This document shows positions 11,955 to 26,800 of a stretch of DNA of 64,000 nucleotides, one piece after another. Under the pieces are notes generated by a model. That model was not told the origin of the DNA. It ran no database searches and saw only the letters and a list, made by a program, of their open reading frames with translations. The position numbers were made by a program, and so were the translations under genes. Source of the DNA: Oasisia sp. SBJ-2009 (taxonomy: Eukaryota > Annelida > Polychaeta > Sabellida > Siboglinidae); assembly GCA_964017155.1 (NCBI GenBank), contig OZ024861.1, positions 34,744,324 to 34,808,323 on the forward strand. The letters are read 5' to 3'. How positions within the stretch are numbered: the stretch's first letter is position 1; each line of letters begins with the position of its first letter.

Positions 11955-11955
11955 G
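11664..11955. repeat. long (AT)n microsatellite
   Basis: Roughly 290 bp of AT dinucleotides with GT and single-unit interruptions. It is cruciform-prone. ORFs on either strand are repeat artefacts. Confidence 0.95.
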
Positions 11956-14900
11956 TAAGTACTACACACAATATAATATATAATTTTTACATACTATATA
12001 TACTGCTGATAGGAATGTGTGTGTATACCAAGGGTACAAACATTCTTATCGACTGAAAACCGATTACATAGACCAAAATATGCACAAGAGACTGCTTTAG
12101 TCAGACTGCTGTTTTGAAGCACTAAACATACCAGTGCCAAGTTGCTTAAAGTGTTTACCTTTATTGCATGGGCAATACATCAACATATTTTTGATATTTT
12201 AAAATTCAAACTGGTGACATGCAAAACATATGATGACATCAACAATTAGTTGCGCACAAAATATTTTCTGGTTTTTCTTGGAAGTTGTATATCCTATCCC
12301 TCATAATGGAGCAGTAACCTTATGCTCATATATATGCCCTCTTCTAACCCCCTATGCCCGGGCTGCCCCTCCTGTTGCCCTACCCCCACCACAGCCACTT
12401 CAGGCATGTCACCATTCAACCACAGCAACAAAGAAACCAACAATCAAACGAGACGACACGACAAAAAACATTACCAACAAACACCATTGTAGTGCATAAA
12501 ACAGGAAAGGAAGTTTGCCAACTAAGTGTCTTATGAATGAACTCTATGTGACTCAGGACCGCATTTAGACAAGTAAGCATGACATTACATTTAGTTGTGT
12601 ATTCCAGCATTATAAGTCTACTCTTTTAGAAGTGTGACCATGCTTAATATTTAAATATGGCCTGATGTCACTATTGCATTCAACGGATTCACGTAAGCGA
12701 TGTTAATAGGAAAACTACTCTGTATGAATTATATAACAAACAACCTTGAGAGAAAATGTGTGCACTGCAGAATTTAGTCTGTAATATTTATTCTGATGAA
12801 ATTTATCTCTATAATCTATATTTTTCATAAAACCAATTTACGGTAAACAAATTATTAGCATTTTCCAGAAAAGATGTTATTTTGTGCAAGAATTTCCAGT
12901 GAATATTTGTTATGTATTTAATTTTTTATGCCAGCACAACTTGTAACATAATCAGATGTGCATCTGAGCACACACAGAGAACTAAAAACAATTCTCTATG
13001 AGACTTTGTAATTCTACAAAATGGCTGATTCTGCTAAATTCAATCATATTAGGAGAATCAACTCTATAGATATTGTTATCCTGTTTTAAAAGAAGCATTT
13101 ATTTAAAGACATAAATACAATGTCGTAGTATACTACTATTAATAATAATAATAATACCTGTATTTTATAAATTATTAGTAATCAGTGTTTCCGAGTTTAG
13201 TTAATAATTGAAGCACAGATGGAGTAAAATGCCTAAATATTAAATAATTTATTAAAGAACGCTTTAAAACAATAAATAACCAGTGTTTAAATATTCAATA
13301 AGAAGAACTAAGAGATATTTATTTTAAAGTCTAATATAATCAACAATTAACAAATGCCGTATAAAGAACACAAATTTGTGGACAGTGAATTTTGTCATAA
13401 CATTTTAATTTCATTCACTTTATATACATGGCTTTAATTATAATTTGGAAAAGCTGATTTCATCTCATTGGTGCGCACCAAATATAACAATCTGTGGGAC
13501 ATTACCTGGAAGTTGAGGCTACCACATTATACAAAACAAAGACATTTTGTTAAGGGGAAAGAAACTTGAATCTCTCACTGGGTGGCCATGCTGACAGATT
13601 ATAGCGAATGACACATACAAAAACCATAATACACCACATAATTAAGTAAAACATTAAACATTGATTTCAGTAGGAGCACAAAAAAGAATATTATATATCC
13701 TAGGTAGTGCAAAACAGGTTTTGTTGAACAGATTACATTAATCTCTGATCGAGTTTGAGTTTAATTAGTAAATATTATACACATGCAAATAAACAAGATT
13801 TTGATGTAAAAGCCAATAAAGAAGAAGCGTATAATATTACCGAGGATAACACGTTAAAGCACACAAAAGTACACTTATTTCCAATGTGGTCCTAAAAAAC
13901 ATTAATAATTAATTTAAGAAAATAAATACATAAATAAAAACAGTAATAAATAATTAAAATATAAATATTTAAAAATACAGGTAAATAAATGTGGTCAGTA
14001 AGACAATGTGCTAATATAAAAAAAGTACTAAAATATGATAACATAATAATACATAGTAACATTAAATTATATAAAAAATATATTAAGATGCCACTTTAAG
14101 ATTTAATTATTGAGCCACCAATCTGCTACAGTGTATACGTAAGGGTCATTACCTTTTTTCTAAAACTGGTTTTAAATTTACATTGTTTTATTTTGACAGG
14201 CAGGTTGCTCTAGTGGCATATGCTTGTATAAAGGAAGGAAGTTTGTCCAGAATAACATGTGCCATGTTGCTGGCTCTTGTGGGGTATCATTGGTCTACCA
14301 ATTCAACATGGTGCCTTTACATTTATAATTTCGAACATATGGTTCAGTTTTAATTGTTCTACTCTATAGTCAAAAAGGAGCTTAACGGATTTAAATTCAT
14401 TAGTATCAACATGGAATATCAGTGGAGCATTTTACAAAAATGGGACAATCTTGATCTGTCTACATGAACAGAATTTTTAAGAGATGATAATTCTTTTACA
14501 GATTATACATTTCAAGAACTGCAACTTTTGCAAAAATAAAAGCATTTAGATTTGACACAGTTTGAAAGCGTTTGGAAACAGCTTGTCAGGACTGACTAAT
14601 GATGAAACTACCTAGGGTACATGGCAACGTGGACCCTAAAACAACCACAACCTCCACTTCTGGTGTCACCCAGTGTGACACGGATGTAATTAGTTTATTT
14701 TTAGTGCCCGTCTATAACACAGTCGTGGTTAACAAAACCACAACGACTTACTACAACTGACTAAAATAGTGATATAACCACACGCCTACACCTGTGTCAA
14801 CGCACGCACTGTTGCACACGTAGTTCTCTCGCTAACACATGTAAGTGTTCGCTTTGCATACATTATGACTTCCAAGAATTACAGATTGATATTCCTTGTG

Positions 14901-15767
14901 TTGCTGACGACAACTGACAAGGAAACACTGCCACGGGACATAGACCCAGAAACTTATTGCCCAGGACAGATTGGACGAGAGTTCTAAGAAGATCGCTTGG
15001 CACAGAGGTGGAGAGGGGCACGAAATACGCAAAACAAACACAGTAACTCAAGATAGCGCTTGTGTGCCTTACAAGTCCAGGGTACAACCTGCATGTCAGA
15101 GGTGGTTAATCCTTCAGTTCCAGGACAGACATCAGACAGGACAATTCCTAGAAGCCGCATAACGCTTCCTAGAAGACATCTATAACTGATACTGGAAAAC
15201 CACAAGATTGCGAACAGTTTGTGTCGAGTCAGCATCCTGAAGACCTAACAGGTGAACCACCCCCCTGTGGACCGCCCCAGCCCCCCAATGTACCCCGCAG
15301 CTGAAGAATTTGTTCTACCTTTCTCCTCTGTAAACTTCTGAAGAGAAATTACTCTGTCTACGAGAGTGCATGCACCGATTTTATGCGCAATACATTTTTG
15401 TCTAGAGCCGTGCACTGATTCAAAGTTGGGCTTCGCTTCAGTGAATGGTGCTTTGACTCAGTTTTGCAACGCTTCGATGAATGGTGTACTGACTCAACAG
15501 TTGCACAGAGAAGTGCAAGGATTCAATGTGGTGTACTACTTCAACAAATACAATTATTAGCGCACTGGTTCTGTATGACACTGTACTAGTTCAAAGCTGG
15601 GCTACATTCAATGGATGGTGCACTGATTCAATGAACAGTGCACTGATTATCTAAAGAGCGCACTGATTCAATTAAGATCAGACATGGCAGGTAGGTAGGA
15701 TTGTGTTGTATTTTTGCAAACTTTTTTCTGCCCAAAGTATAGTCTGGATTTTAATGAGTAAATACAG

Positions 15768-15929
<162 letters not shown>

Positions 15930-18900
15930 TGGCCACTAGTAATTTTACACAAACACATTTTACAATGTTTACAAAAATGTATACACACACATTTATTTCA
16001 GGTAAAAACCCATAGTTGATACGTACACATAAATAGCCTACAAATATGAGTTGGTAAAGATCGAATAAGGTTATAAGTTACATCATGTAAAAGCACAGGA
16101 TAATTGATGAGCAGTACAACTGATTGTACAATAATGTTAATAAATATGCAATTTATACATGTAGATAAATACTAGTTAAAAAAATCAAAATGACTAGTTC
16201 AAATCAATAAATTAATAAGTTTTAAAGTTATAAAACAATTAATAAATATATATCCAAAATATGATATCAATCTCACTAGTGTGCAGTGTGCACCTGTAGA
16301 GTGTAGATAGTTGGCCCAGCTACTCCACATTGGGCCATTTACTGTGTCAATCCAATTCTACATAACTTAATAATAAAAGACTTTTATTATCAAGTTGTTA
16401 TGTACAGTGAATTAACCAGTACCTCCGAAACTATCTATATATCAAAACAATAATGATAACATGTCATAATTGACACCCTTTCCAAAGTACCGGTATGTCT
16501 TACTAAACAAGTGACTTATATAGATAACCTTTCTGCACCTCCTTGGCTGTCCTATCTGACAGTGGGAGTGACACTATGACACGTTGGTGACACCGTAATC
16601 ACCGCGAGAAAGACCTGACAATACCCTCCACTACTGACTCAGTCAGCTGTTCTATAGTTGTAGTATCACTAGACCACCCGTTGTAGTAACATAGTACATA
16701 GTTGTGGTCAGCTGAACTCCATACACTGACCACTACACACATTATTGGGCTGTTAGTCACACGCTTTGATTACCAGTTTCCGCCGCCCACGCAGCGGTCA
16801 TACATTGACCAGCTAATGCCCAGTCTTGTCATCTGCTTGGCCCACTTAGAAATTAATACTAATCTACGGTCCACAAGTTGGGGGGTCACACTAATATCCA
16901 ATCTTGTGGTCACTCTCTGGTCACTTTAATGACATGTAACTGCCCACTGGAATGTGTATGCTGGCGAAAATGCAACTGGTCAGTTATTGTGAATGAAACG
17001 CTGAGTTGTAAACAGAGTTAATTAGATTCTACAAGGAGCAGCTTGGAATGTGTGGACATGACCCTTATGGAGGGTGACTTCTCTTTGATGTCACCTTGTG
17101 TGTCTGTCAGTCTGTCACCAGCTGACACTGTCACCTGTCAACAGACTGCTTGCACCTGTGTGGTAGTGTGGTATGACACCTGGTAGTTGATTCACCTCAG
17201 GCCAAGACCAGTGGCTAAGATTACTTCATGTATACTCCATGACATAAACATAATATTTCCGGGTTGCTATTGGAAAACGCAAGTTTCTTTAGTGATACCT
17301 TAATTCGGACGCATTTTCTCTTTCTCTCTGGAATCAGAATAATTTTATTTGATAATAAAACACATATTACTGAAGAAAAAATGTAAAGAAATATGTGGAA
17401 AGATAATAATTATATTAAATAATGTGTTTGGTTTATCTAAAAATTTAGTTGTAATTTGTTTTATTTTTGGCTTAAAATCCACAGTCCATTGTAGTTATAA
17501 AACTGCCAATTTTGATTTTAATTATTTATTTGGCATATTTATTCTCCATTCTGTGGTAGGTATATTCTGTCAGTTAATCTACTGCAGTAATCTCCCGGGG
17601 TAGTAAGTTTAGTATCACTATGTGTATTTGATCTATCCAGGCTGAAAACATTTCAATCACTTGACAGAAATGACTTCCCAATGAACAAATCCTTTTGTTT
17701 TCTTCAGGGGAATACAATACACCTTTCCAGATTCATGAATGCCTTCAATGTCATATTTTAAAATTGTATGGCATTTTTTTCATAACGGCACTGAATACAG
17801 AAAGTATTCACATTTATTGAAAATTTTATGAATCAAGATATCACCTGTTGTCTGTTGACTGTGTAAAGCAAAGCTTTGTTTGTTTATTGCTTAATACTAT
17901 TTATTAATATAATTTAGAAATACCAGATTAAATATAATGAAAGTTTACTACAGGTAAAACTGCTTTCAACAACCCTAAAACATATTTCCCAATTTGTAAG
18001 TTTCACCAAAAAATAGTCTTCTTCAAAAAGTTCTTTGAAACATTGAAATTGTGTATTTCATAATAACTACACGCTATAACAGGGAATCTGGACAATGGAC
18101 AAACTCCTGGAATTGTTCTGCTCTTCTCATATATAATATAATCATAACTACAAGTGGGATGAAGTACAATGACAGTTAACTTTCTGCTAATGATACTTAT
18201 ATACCACTACCAGCTTGAACAAATGACTCTGTGTAATGGAACAGACAAATTCACTTTAAAACATTTAAATACAGATCTGAAAGATATCTGAATGATTCTT
18301 GCCACGTATGCAAAACACATCTTTGGATCATGAGTTAACTTTCAAACCTTATGGCACTTTACAGACAATTTTATATATATATATAAATGAAATGTGAGAA
18401 AATTAACTATTTCAAGTAGTATCTAGGCAAAACATGCATATGAATTGTCGAAGTCCATTCAGTTAATTAAAAATAAAATCCCAGCAGTGAAAGAACAATT
18501 TAACCCATTATCATTTACTTCATCAATGATTTATCTCTTCCAGCCAAAACTGTGATTTTTTTTAAACAACAACCTTCGTGGCTTTTCTTTACTTTGTGAA
18601 AATTGTCATCCAGTTTGAAGAATAATTACATAAACATATTCTTGAGATGAGACAAAACTATAAATACATTCACTTCAATGTCTCAGTCAGTGGATAAAGG
18701 ATCTAAGCTACTGGAACTAATATACAGCAATAATGTGCAGATACCTGCTCAACTGTCAATGTTTTAATGCAATAAACTTTCTCAAAATGTCACAGTGTGT
18801 TCAGAACGTAATAACCCACTCTCCCCCACTGCCTGTTATAGCAAAGTGACAGATATTTTTAGTTGGTGTCATCGTATCTGTCACAGTCACCAGAAACCAA

Positions 18901-20220
18901 ACAGGTGACACCAGCCACAGATATCCAGCGAAATCATCCCCCGCTGCTGTAGTTTCAGATTATTAATTTTTACTAGTACAGACGGCAAGCCCCCCGGGCA
19001 CTGCGAGTGAAAGGGGTAAATTGACACATCACACAGCTACACTGATAGGTTTTTGATAGTGCAGGAAGCTTCCGCTTGGAAGGCTTGCATGGCACTGTCA
19101 CGCACCATGACAAAGGCCAGAGTGCAGGCATCCATGGCCACTAGGCCTGCGTAAACAGCTCATTTGAGAAGCAATTGTTGCGTGGGGCCATCATTCATCA
19201 CTCGCAAAACAACTGTACTTAAGTAAACTGTAGATGGGGAAATACTTTCTCCTGTTTTGTCATTATTCACATATTTGTGTCACATTTACGGTCACCATGA
19301 CACTGCAGAAATATGAAAGCTAGTTCTGTGTGTGGGATCTTTAAACATTTTAAGTTGTATTGGTGACAATCTTTATTGAAAATCAAATACAAGTTATGTC
19401 TGTGGGTGAAGGGAGGACAAATGGAACACTTGGGTAACAATTGGGTTAGAAAATTGTTCATTCCCAAAATAATGTTTTTCTCATATAATAGTAATTGGTT
19501 GAAAGTGCACCAAGGTAATAATCAGATAGTCCATTTCAAGTTAAAAAAAAGAATTTCAAGTTTGTAAACTGGCTGACATCCATGTGTCCACCATAAAATG
19601 TGTGACTGGCAATTTTTTTATCCTGCATAAAGCATTGGTTTCTCAAAATATTATATAATTAAATAAACAAGTGCACAGTTGTAAAAGTTAATTAAATAGA
19701 CAAATATTTTTTATCATACAAGTATGCTAAGGCACAGTTCCTCGGTGGAACTATGCCAGCTTAATTAAACAAAACAGTTTTATGGAGTCTTGAACTAAAT
19801 CAGAATTTATATTTGATGCCTGCATTCTGGCAGAATTCCAAGCTATTGGTCCAGACAGCAAGAAAACGTAGAAAATTAGTTTTCCTAACACTGTTGGTTC
19901 CAATCACCTCTCACTTCCCTGTCCCTTGTCCCTGTCTCCATCCTCTGGTCACTTAGTAAAGGTAGACACTGGGCTTCCCTGCACTAGCCACCACAGGAGT
20001 GTCATCCGTGCAAGTTTAGCCCTGCATCTGTCTGTCCTACTCTGTAGCACTGCCTGGTCACTCACTCTCCCAAGTCTGGTCAGTGACTTGACTCACTCCG
20101 CTGTAGAGTGGTACTCACATGGGTAATTAGAATTAGTCAAACGTTGGGAATGTTCACTACAGTTCACAGCTTTCATGTACACAGTCCCCGTGGTCGAACT
20201 GGCTGGTTTTGAAAGTCATA

Positions 20221-20222
20221 CA

Positions 20223-20253
<31 letters not shown>

Positions 20254-20280
20254 TATATACATATATATACATATATATAC

Positions 20281-20346
<66 letters not shown>

Positions 20347-20359
20347 ATATATACACACA

Positions 20360-20410
<51 letters not shown>
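20221..20410. repeat. (AT)n / (ATAC) microsatellite
   Basis: AT dinucleotides with regular CATATATATA and GTATGTATGT interruptions. Confidence 0.95.
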
Positions 20411-20411
<1 letters not shown>

Positions 20412-23400
20412 TTACCTTTAATAGACCTTGTATATTAATAATCTGTTATGTTCTTAATGCTGGAATTAATATGTTTCAGGCATAATGCCTGTGAAATTGC
20501 ATTTTTATGCCTAAGACGTTGTTCACAGTAGAACATTTTGCCCATGCAATAATTTAGTTTAAAACTTGTCAATTTAATTCATCCAAACAGTAAGCATTCA
20601 CTGTGTACACGTAACAAAGCCAGGGAGGTTACCGCTGTAACCCCAAGTTCCTGGAATTATTCTTTGATGATGTCTGGTACCCACAATCATAACTGGTGAT
20701 GACAAGAAGTAGACCAAAGTACAATTGATCCAGTGAACTGTCGAACATATCTGTAGGCACTATGCCTGGGGTAGTCTAATGCTACTTGTTTTCCCAGCTC
20801 TTGTTTGACTCACAGTTTGAGGGAACGATTCTCAGTGACAGAACAGATAACATCACTAAGTTTAAAGTCACCGTTACAACAAAAATGTTATCATTACATT
20901 TCCACTGACACCTTACAATGCAAACTAATCTAAATTTGGTTTAGGCACATTAATCCACATCCTCTCTGCATTCGTCATTTGAATGGGATAGGTCAGTCGG
21001 GAAAAATTGGCTGATGGGAATGACCTCAAATTGTGAGTCACTCTCCTTAGAGATTGGTGGATTTCATTCAGGAACTTTGTTGGTTTATTTTTTATAAAGA
21101 TATAAAATCAGATATTTTAATCACAAATTAGTATTATTGTTTTAATATCTAGTCAAACACATTCACTGTCCAAATGTGTTTTAATGAAGCAGAAATAAAA
21201 TATTAAATTTGACCTTATTCTCTTTAACACTATCAGCCTTGGTTTATAAACATGTCCATAAACTGTCATAGGTTTGTAATACCTGTGCATACTGCATACA
21301 GTATATCACACACAGGCGTACAGGATGTATCATTAACACTCGTAACAGTTACGGGCTGCCTACATTATTATTTATCAACATCAATAACATGTTAGTCCAC
21401 CCACATGCAATTTTATGTGAAATAACGATGTGTGAAATTTGTAACTAAAACTGTCAGTACCATTCTACTGCTGAGTGAGTCAAGTTACAAAATGTTGTAC
21501 ATTAAAAGAAATCTGCTAGAATACTTTTAAGGAAAATCTTGAATGTTACAAAAACACACTATTACTGATTACTACTACTGGTATTTGAGTTAGCAACTCT
21601 AACATGAGAAAAACTATTTTAAATAAATAAATGTTTACAATTACTGTCAATCAGTGCAGCTTAACACTAACCTAACCAAACTATCAGGCACGGCATTAAC
21701 ACCATTAGAAAACATCATTAATTTTGAAATGATCACATCTTCCCCAGTATGATAAAGTGTTAAAAGTGATCATCATTTATTTAAACATTATTAATTCTGA
21801 TTAACCCTGCAAAGTGGGTGGCCACATGAAAACACAATCCTAGGGGGGGTCGTGGCCGGGGCCAGGGCTCGAGATGGTGTCACAGTAGGGTTGCTGGGAG
21901 GCTGAAAGACCCCCGCCGTAAACAGGAAGCCACAAACTGGCCGAAAACACTTAGTGGTCCATTTCATGACAAGCCGTGACAAGAGTAGATCACAGGTGAC
22001 GATGGCGTTGTGGTTACACCTTTGCAAGCAACCTTTCTCAGAACGCCAGCGCATGCGGACATTTGAATAAATCACGGCCGTAAAACCTTTGGATTGACTT
22101 AGCTCCGATTCTAAATTTGCTTGATTACGCCGAAAAAAAACAACTTAACTGAGGAGATGGTGGATTGCGCAACTTCGCATTGGTAACTTAACTCTGATTT
22201 GGAAGGTTAAACAGGCTATTATGGACAATACACTATAGAATTGGTGGTTAGTTTACCAGTGTCAGCTTACTGGTTTGAATATTCTTCATAAAAAACACAA
22301 TTTAATACTGTTTAGGAGTAACCTCAAATCATCAATCTTTTCTTATTGTAATAAAGAAAATTACTTTCACTGCGTGATCAGTTGTAACAGCTGTTTCATT
22401 AGTCTTGTATGTTGATGGAATTTCAACAAAAAACCTTCATGAGTTACTTTCTGGTCATAATTCATATAAAGAGAAATGAGGAAAAACAACACATTCGGTT
22501 GCAATCATGTTTGTACGTGTGCATACTGACATTATGATATTATTTTGGAAGCATGTAATAATTTTAGTGATCTGAGGCTTAAAGTCATTTTGGTTTCAAG
22601 TATGACAATGACAATGTTACGAGTTACCTTTGACACAGCTGTGGGCCAAACCAGGATTTGGCAAGTCATTTTATGAGTCAACAGCATAAGTGGCTAATTA
22701 GGTAATTTGACCCTACTGCTGTGACCCACAGGCAAAACAGCTGACCACTTAATTATTTTGGGGAGGGCCTGGTATAAGTCATCAGTGATGTCATATACTG
22801 GTGGTGCCTAATTTGATGTTGAACCAATGAGCAGCGTGAATTCAGTGGTTCAATCTACATAAATATATACCTGTTTGGATACTTAAACAATATATGCCAG
22901 ATTCAACATTCAAACAGCATTGCCACTACAGCTGAACAAATGGTTCAAAGGACAAATATCACACATGAGAAACTAAGTTACTGTATGTAGTAATAGTAGT
23001 GGTAATAGTAAAACTAACTGAAAATATGTTGTGTAACATGAAATAAAATAACAAGTAATTTACCAAAAAGTCACACTGTAAAGCCGACAACTAAAGTTTT
23101 ATAACAAAAGTAAGATTTTTTTTCTTTTTGTGTTTTCAAATGACCAAACGTTTGCTCACAGTATCAGGAAATCATGAATAATCACCCAGTCATACAGTCC
23201 TGTGTATGGTATATTTCACTGAAACACACATTGACTGGTAAATAAAGTCGTCAATCAAAAGTGATGCCTGTTTACCATGAACCACCATGGGCTGCCAGTG
23301 TCCAGACTAAATAAACTATGTTGTCCGAGCAGAAATCTTGAATAAAGACAAAATCATGTGACCTCAAACACGTATGTGTTGCGTCTGTCTTTACAAGTGG

Positions 23401-23727
23401 CTGCAGGATGGTCAAAAATAAACAGCATTCATTTTATTTTAATTTAACCAAACACCATCAGACCCATGGCTAACGTCCCATTCAAAAATTATGATAAAAC
23501 AGAATAGCTTAAGACATAAATAAAATACATTTTAAGGTTACATTTAAAAGACTAATGCATACAAATTGTATCTAAATGCATACAATAAAATCAAAATGTG
23601 CACAAATGTGTTTAGGATATTATCGCTGTGCAATAAAACACCAACATTTTTAATTATGATTCTTAAACAGCAGAGGACAAGGAGACGAACAAGGAAGGTA
23701 AAACAAATGAGATAAAATAGAACTCAC
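20411..23727. other. noncoding stretch left of SUPT3H exon 2
   Basis: No recognisable exon. A CpG-richer patch at 21790-22080 has an open minus frame without a family match. SUPT3H exon 3 was looked for here and not found. Confidence 0.5.
22620..22840. promoter_or_regulatory. candidate cis-regulatory element left of SUPT3H exon 2
   Basis: A repeat-free segment with GGCTAATTAGGTAATTTGAC and CCACTTAATTATTTTGGGG homeodomain-type cores and ATGAGTCA (AP-1-like). Confidence 0.2.
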
Positions 23728-23825
23728 ATCATCTGTTGGATCTCGACTGTGAACCAGTTGCGACAGACAGACTTAGTTTGACTACGACTCACAGACTGGC
23801 TCGACTCTGAGCTGACTGCCATCGG
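23728..23825 (-). CDS. SUPT3H: SUPT3H exon 2, start of the first histone fold
   Basis: The acceptor TGTCTCATTTCAG has a good pyrimidine tract and ends at 23826; the donor GTGAGT begins at 23727. The exon encodes a serine-rich lead (SSESSQSVSRSQTKS) and then RNWFTVEIQQM, ending in phase 2. The VEIQQM(M) string is the recognised start of SPT3 histone folds. The downstream exon should begin with a base completing Met or Ile and continue with a F/YxxGD segment. Confidence 0.68.
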
Positions 23826-26800
23826 CTGAAATGAGACAACAGTGGACTGTGGCATTAAGTGGCAATGATATGTGGGACAATAACTGATGGCGCCTTTATG
23901 CGCAGGACAACATTTCAAGACATCATTCGGTGACACCCACTTGCAGGAAAAGAACAATAGCATTGATGACAATAATTAGTGACAGTGGATGACACTCTAT
24001 TGTGTCATTCATTGATATTTCCTACTCACTGCACATCAGTGAGTGGGTAAGAATATTTTATTTTGTTATAACAACTAGTAAATCCACCATTTTTTACATC
24101 ATTTAAAGTGACACATTTTGTTACTTCATCCCACTTTCTGTCTGTCTCTCTGGGAATCAGGTACATGCATCCAACATCAAAGACCAGTTGCAGGATCTTG
24201 TATGTAGCCCTGTCTATCTAATAACTGATGTTTATTATTTGAGTATTTTTTTAAATACAGTTTGAATTGTCCATGGGCGAAACTTACAAATTGTAAGAAA
24301 CCTCTGGGTTTATTAAATGCAATGTTATTACATTATTATTACCATACTAATAAATATTAACAAATGAAAAACATATTTTAATGTTGTTTTAAAACAATCA
24401 AACAAAAACACAGTATTCAATATTAGACAAAAAAATTCAATGTTGATTTGTTGACTGCACGCAGAGACTTGTAGTGTCATTTGGTGACGTAGACACGGCG
24501 GAAAAACAGGCAGAAAAAGAGTGCGAAATGATTAGACAGATTTATGAGCCTGCACTCAACACATACTACAGAGTGCACAACAACAGCCTTTAATTTATGG
24601 CCGTGACAGCTGACGACAAAACTATCTCTCGTCTCAATGCTATCCAAAATCTTCCCCCTCTTACTGTAAAAAGAGGCATGTGCTGCCTAATTATGATGTT
24701 TACCTGTAGGACGTTGCACTAAAATAACAGACCAAGTTGATAAAAGGAAACGTCAGGTAAAGTGTGACAGATGCAGCAGATTAAGAGATAGAGGGCGTCG
24801 GATGTGCTCAGATCAGCTTTAAAAGATAGTACACATACTAGATTTATCTCAGCGGCAAAATACAAGAAAGGGATCAAATTAAACAAATCAGCACAACTGA
24901 GGCAGGTCTACCATAACCGAGTCACAAGTTACATCAGTTTGCGAAAAAAATGTTTTTTTTTAAAGTACCAACTGATTAAACCATTGAATCAATGAATGGA
25001 CCATAATTACCATAATTATAGGATGCAGTATGGTTTGAGACACATCACAAAAAGCTCGAATTTTTTATACTGTAAATTTTGGGAGACCTTGATATATATT
25101 TGTTGTCCCTATATATTGAGACACCGATTATTTGTGTGTCTTATGAGCAAGTACTCATGTTTTTTCCTGATGCGGATAAAGAAATTAAAAACAGTGTTGC
25201 ATTACAATCACTCTCAACATCAAAAACTGAGTTAAGAACGTTACTGTTGTTGCACTGCCACCATTCCTGACTACGAATATACTGTGCTTTACTGCACTTT
25301 TCAATCTAAAAGAAAGAGTGACCCGGTTTATGTTATTCTGTATTACCGTGGTGAGTGATACTGTATCTTACACACACTTGCCATATCAGCATGTCTCAAA
25401 AAATGTCTCCTTAATTTGTTTGGATTTGAGTTGGATTATTTTTAATCGGATACTTGATGACAAATTTAACTTCAACAAAACAAAACAAAAAATCTTGACA
25501 CAAAAGCTACTCAAAATGCTCTCAATAGCAGCACTTTTGTCACAGTTTATGATCTAGGATTGGAACTGAAATCATCATCTTGTGTGGACACAACATCAGT
25601 GCCCTTTCATAACAATCTTTCAGTGTTGTGTGTTTAGGAAACACTGTCAGAAACAAGTTAATCTGTCAGAAACAAGTTAACTGCATTTCTGTACAGATAC
25701 GTAATGTATGCTGTCATTAGCACAAAACAAATGTCTACTGTCTGAAATGACAAAGCATGGCTGGTCCAGAAAGGCTATTAGTGGAGTCTTGTGTGGCATA
25801 CCACAAAGTCAACAAATTCTATATTTGTCACAAACATGACCACAGCAGTTAGTTAGTGAGACATGATGTTTGTTGTCCTTTACATTGTCATCATTCTCAA
25901 TGGTGTATCAAAATAGCAATCAAATTATAAATTATGTAATAATAGACAGACATATCAGTTCAAGGGAAAGATTATTTTATGAATGACACCAGTATGCTTG
26001 TATGGCACAGAGACTGTGGCAGTAGTAGAGAAACATCAGTTTAGGAAAACAACTGGGTGAGTGGAATAGTAGGAGTGATGAGAGCTGACAAGTGGAGCAA
26101 GAAGCTGAGTGAGCAGGCTGGTGTAAGACTGTTTTACGAAGAAGCTTAATCTAAACTGGTCTAGCCACATGAAAGTGACAACAAGTGGGAGGAGAATGGT
26201 TAGCAAAGAAAGAAGATACTTGGAGAGTGGAACAGAAAAGGAGACAAAGACAATCAGGAACAGACCCTCATGGCCTGGGACTAGTAAAGGGAACCTTTTT
26301 TTTTTGAAAATTAAAATGAATTATTCTATTTCAAACGGGTATTTTGGTCTTTGAATAACAGTCTTTTAGATTTGAGATAAAGAAAAAATGTGGTCTATCT
26401 TACCAATAACCAGTAAAAACAGTTTAAAACATCCATAAACAGCATGTAGCTAAGAATACAGTTGAATGTTACTGACATTTCACCCCCCTGAATGTTCACC
26501 ACTTTCTGACACTAGTGACCAATGCATGTGTAACAGGTTTTATTCATGACTCATCATGACCATCAACAATTAGAACAGGTAAATTAGAAAATGTAATGCA
26601 GTCCTGATCAAGAGGATTGGTTAAAGGAATTAACAAGTGGTGACCAAAACATGTCACCATAGTAATGTGTGTATTTACAAGACTGACAATTGAAATAACT
26701 GTGGATATTTTAGTAGTACAAGTTCTTTTAGTTACTACTAATTGTCTGGGGTGAAGCTAGTTCCCTGTCATGTTGTTTTTCTTAGAACTTGATCGCGATG

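Noticed and set aside
11585..12056. Tyr-Ile repeat ORFs on both strands (also at 10286-10520, 15668-16015, 20157-20438 and 28656-28927)
   Set aside because: They are translations of AT or GTAT microsatellites without splice or coding signals.
19080..19180. Minus frame reading MDACTLAFVMVRDSAMQAF
   Set aside because: It looks coding-like, but there is no family match and no clear acceptor/donor pair.
21791..22075. Minus ORF of 94 codons in a CpG-richer patch, tested as SUPT3H exon 3
   Set aside because: No histone-fold motif, and candidate acceptors lead to stops or unrecognised Pro/Thr sequence.
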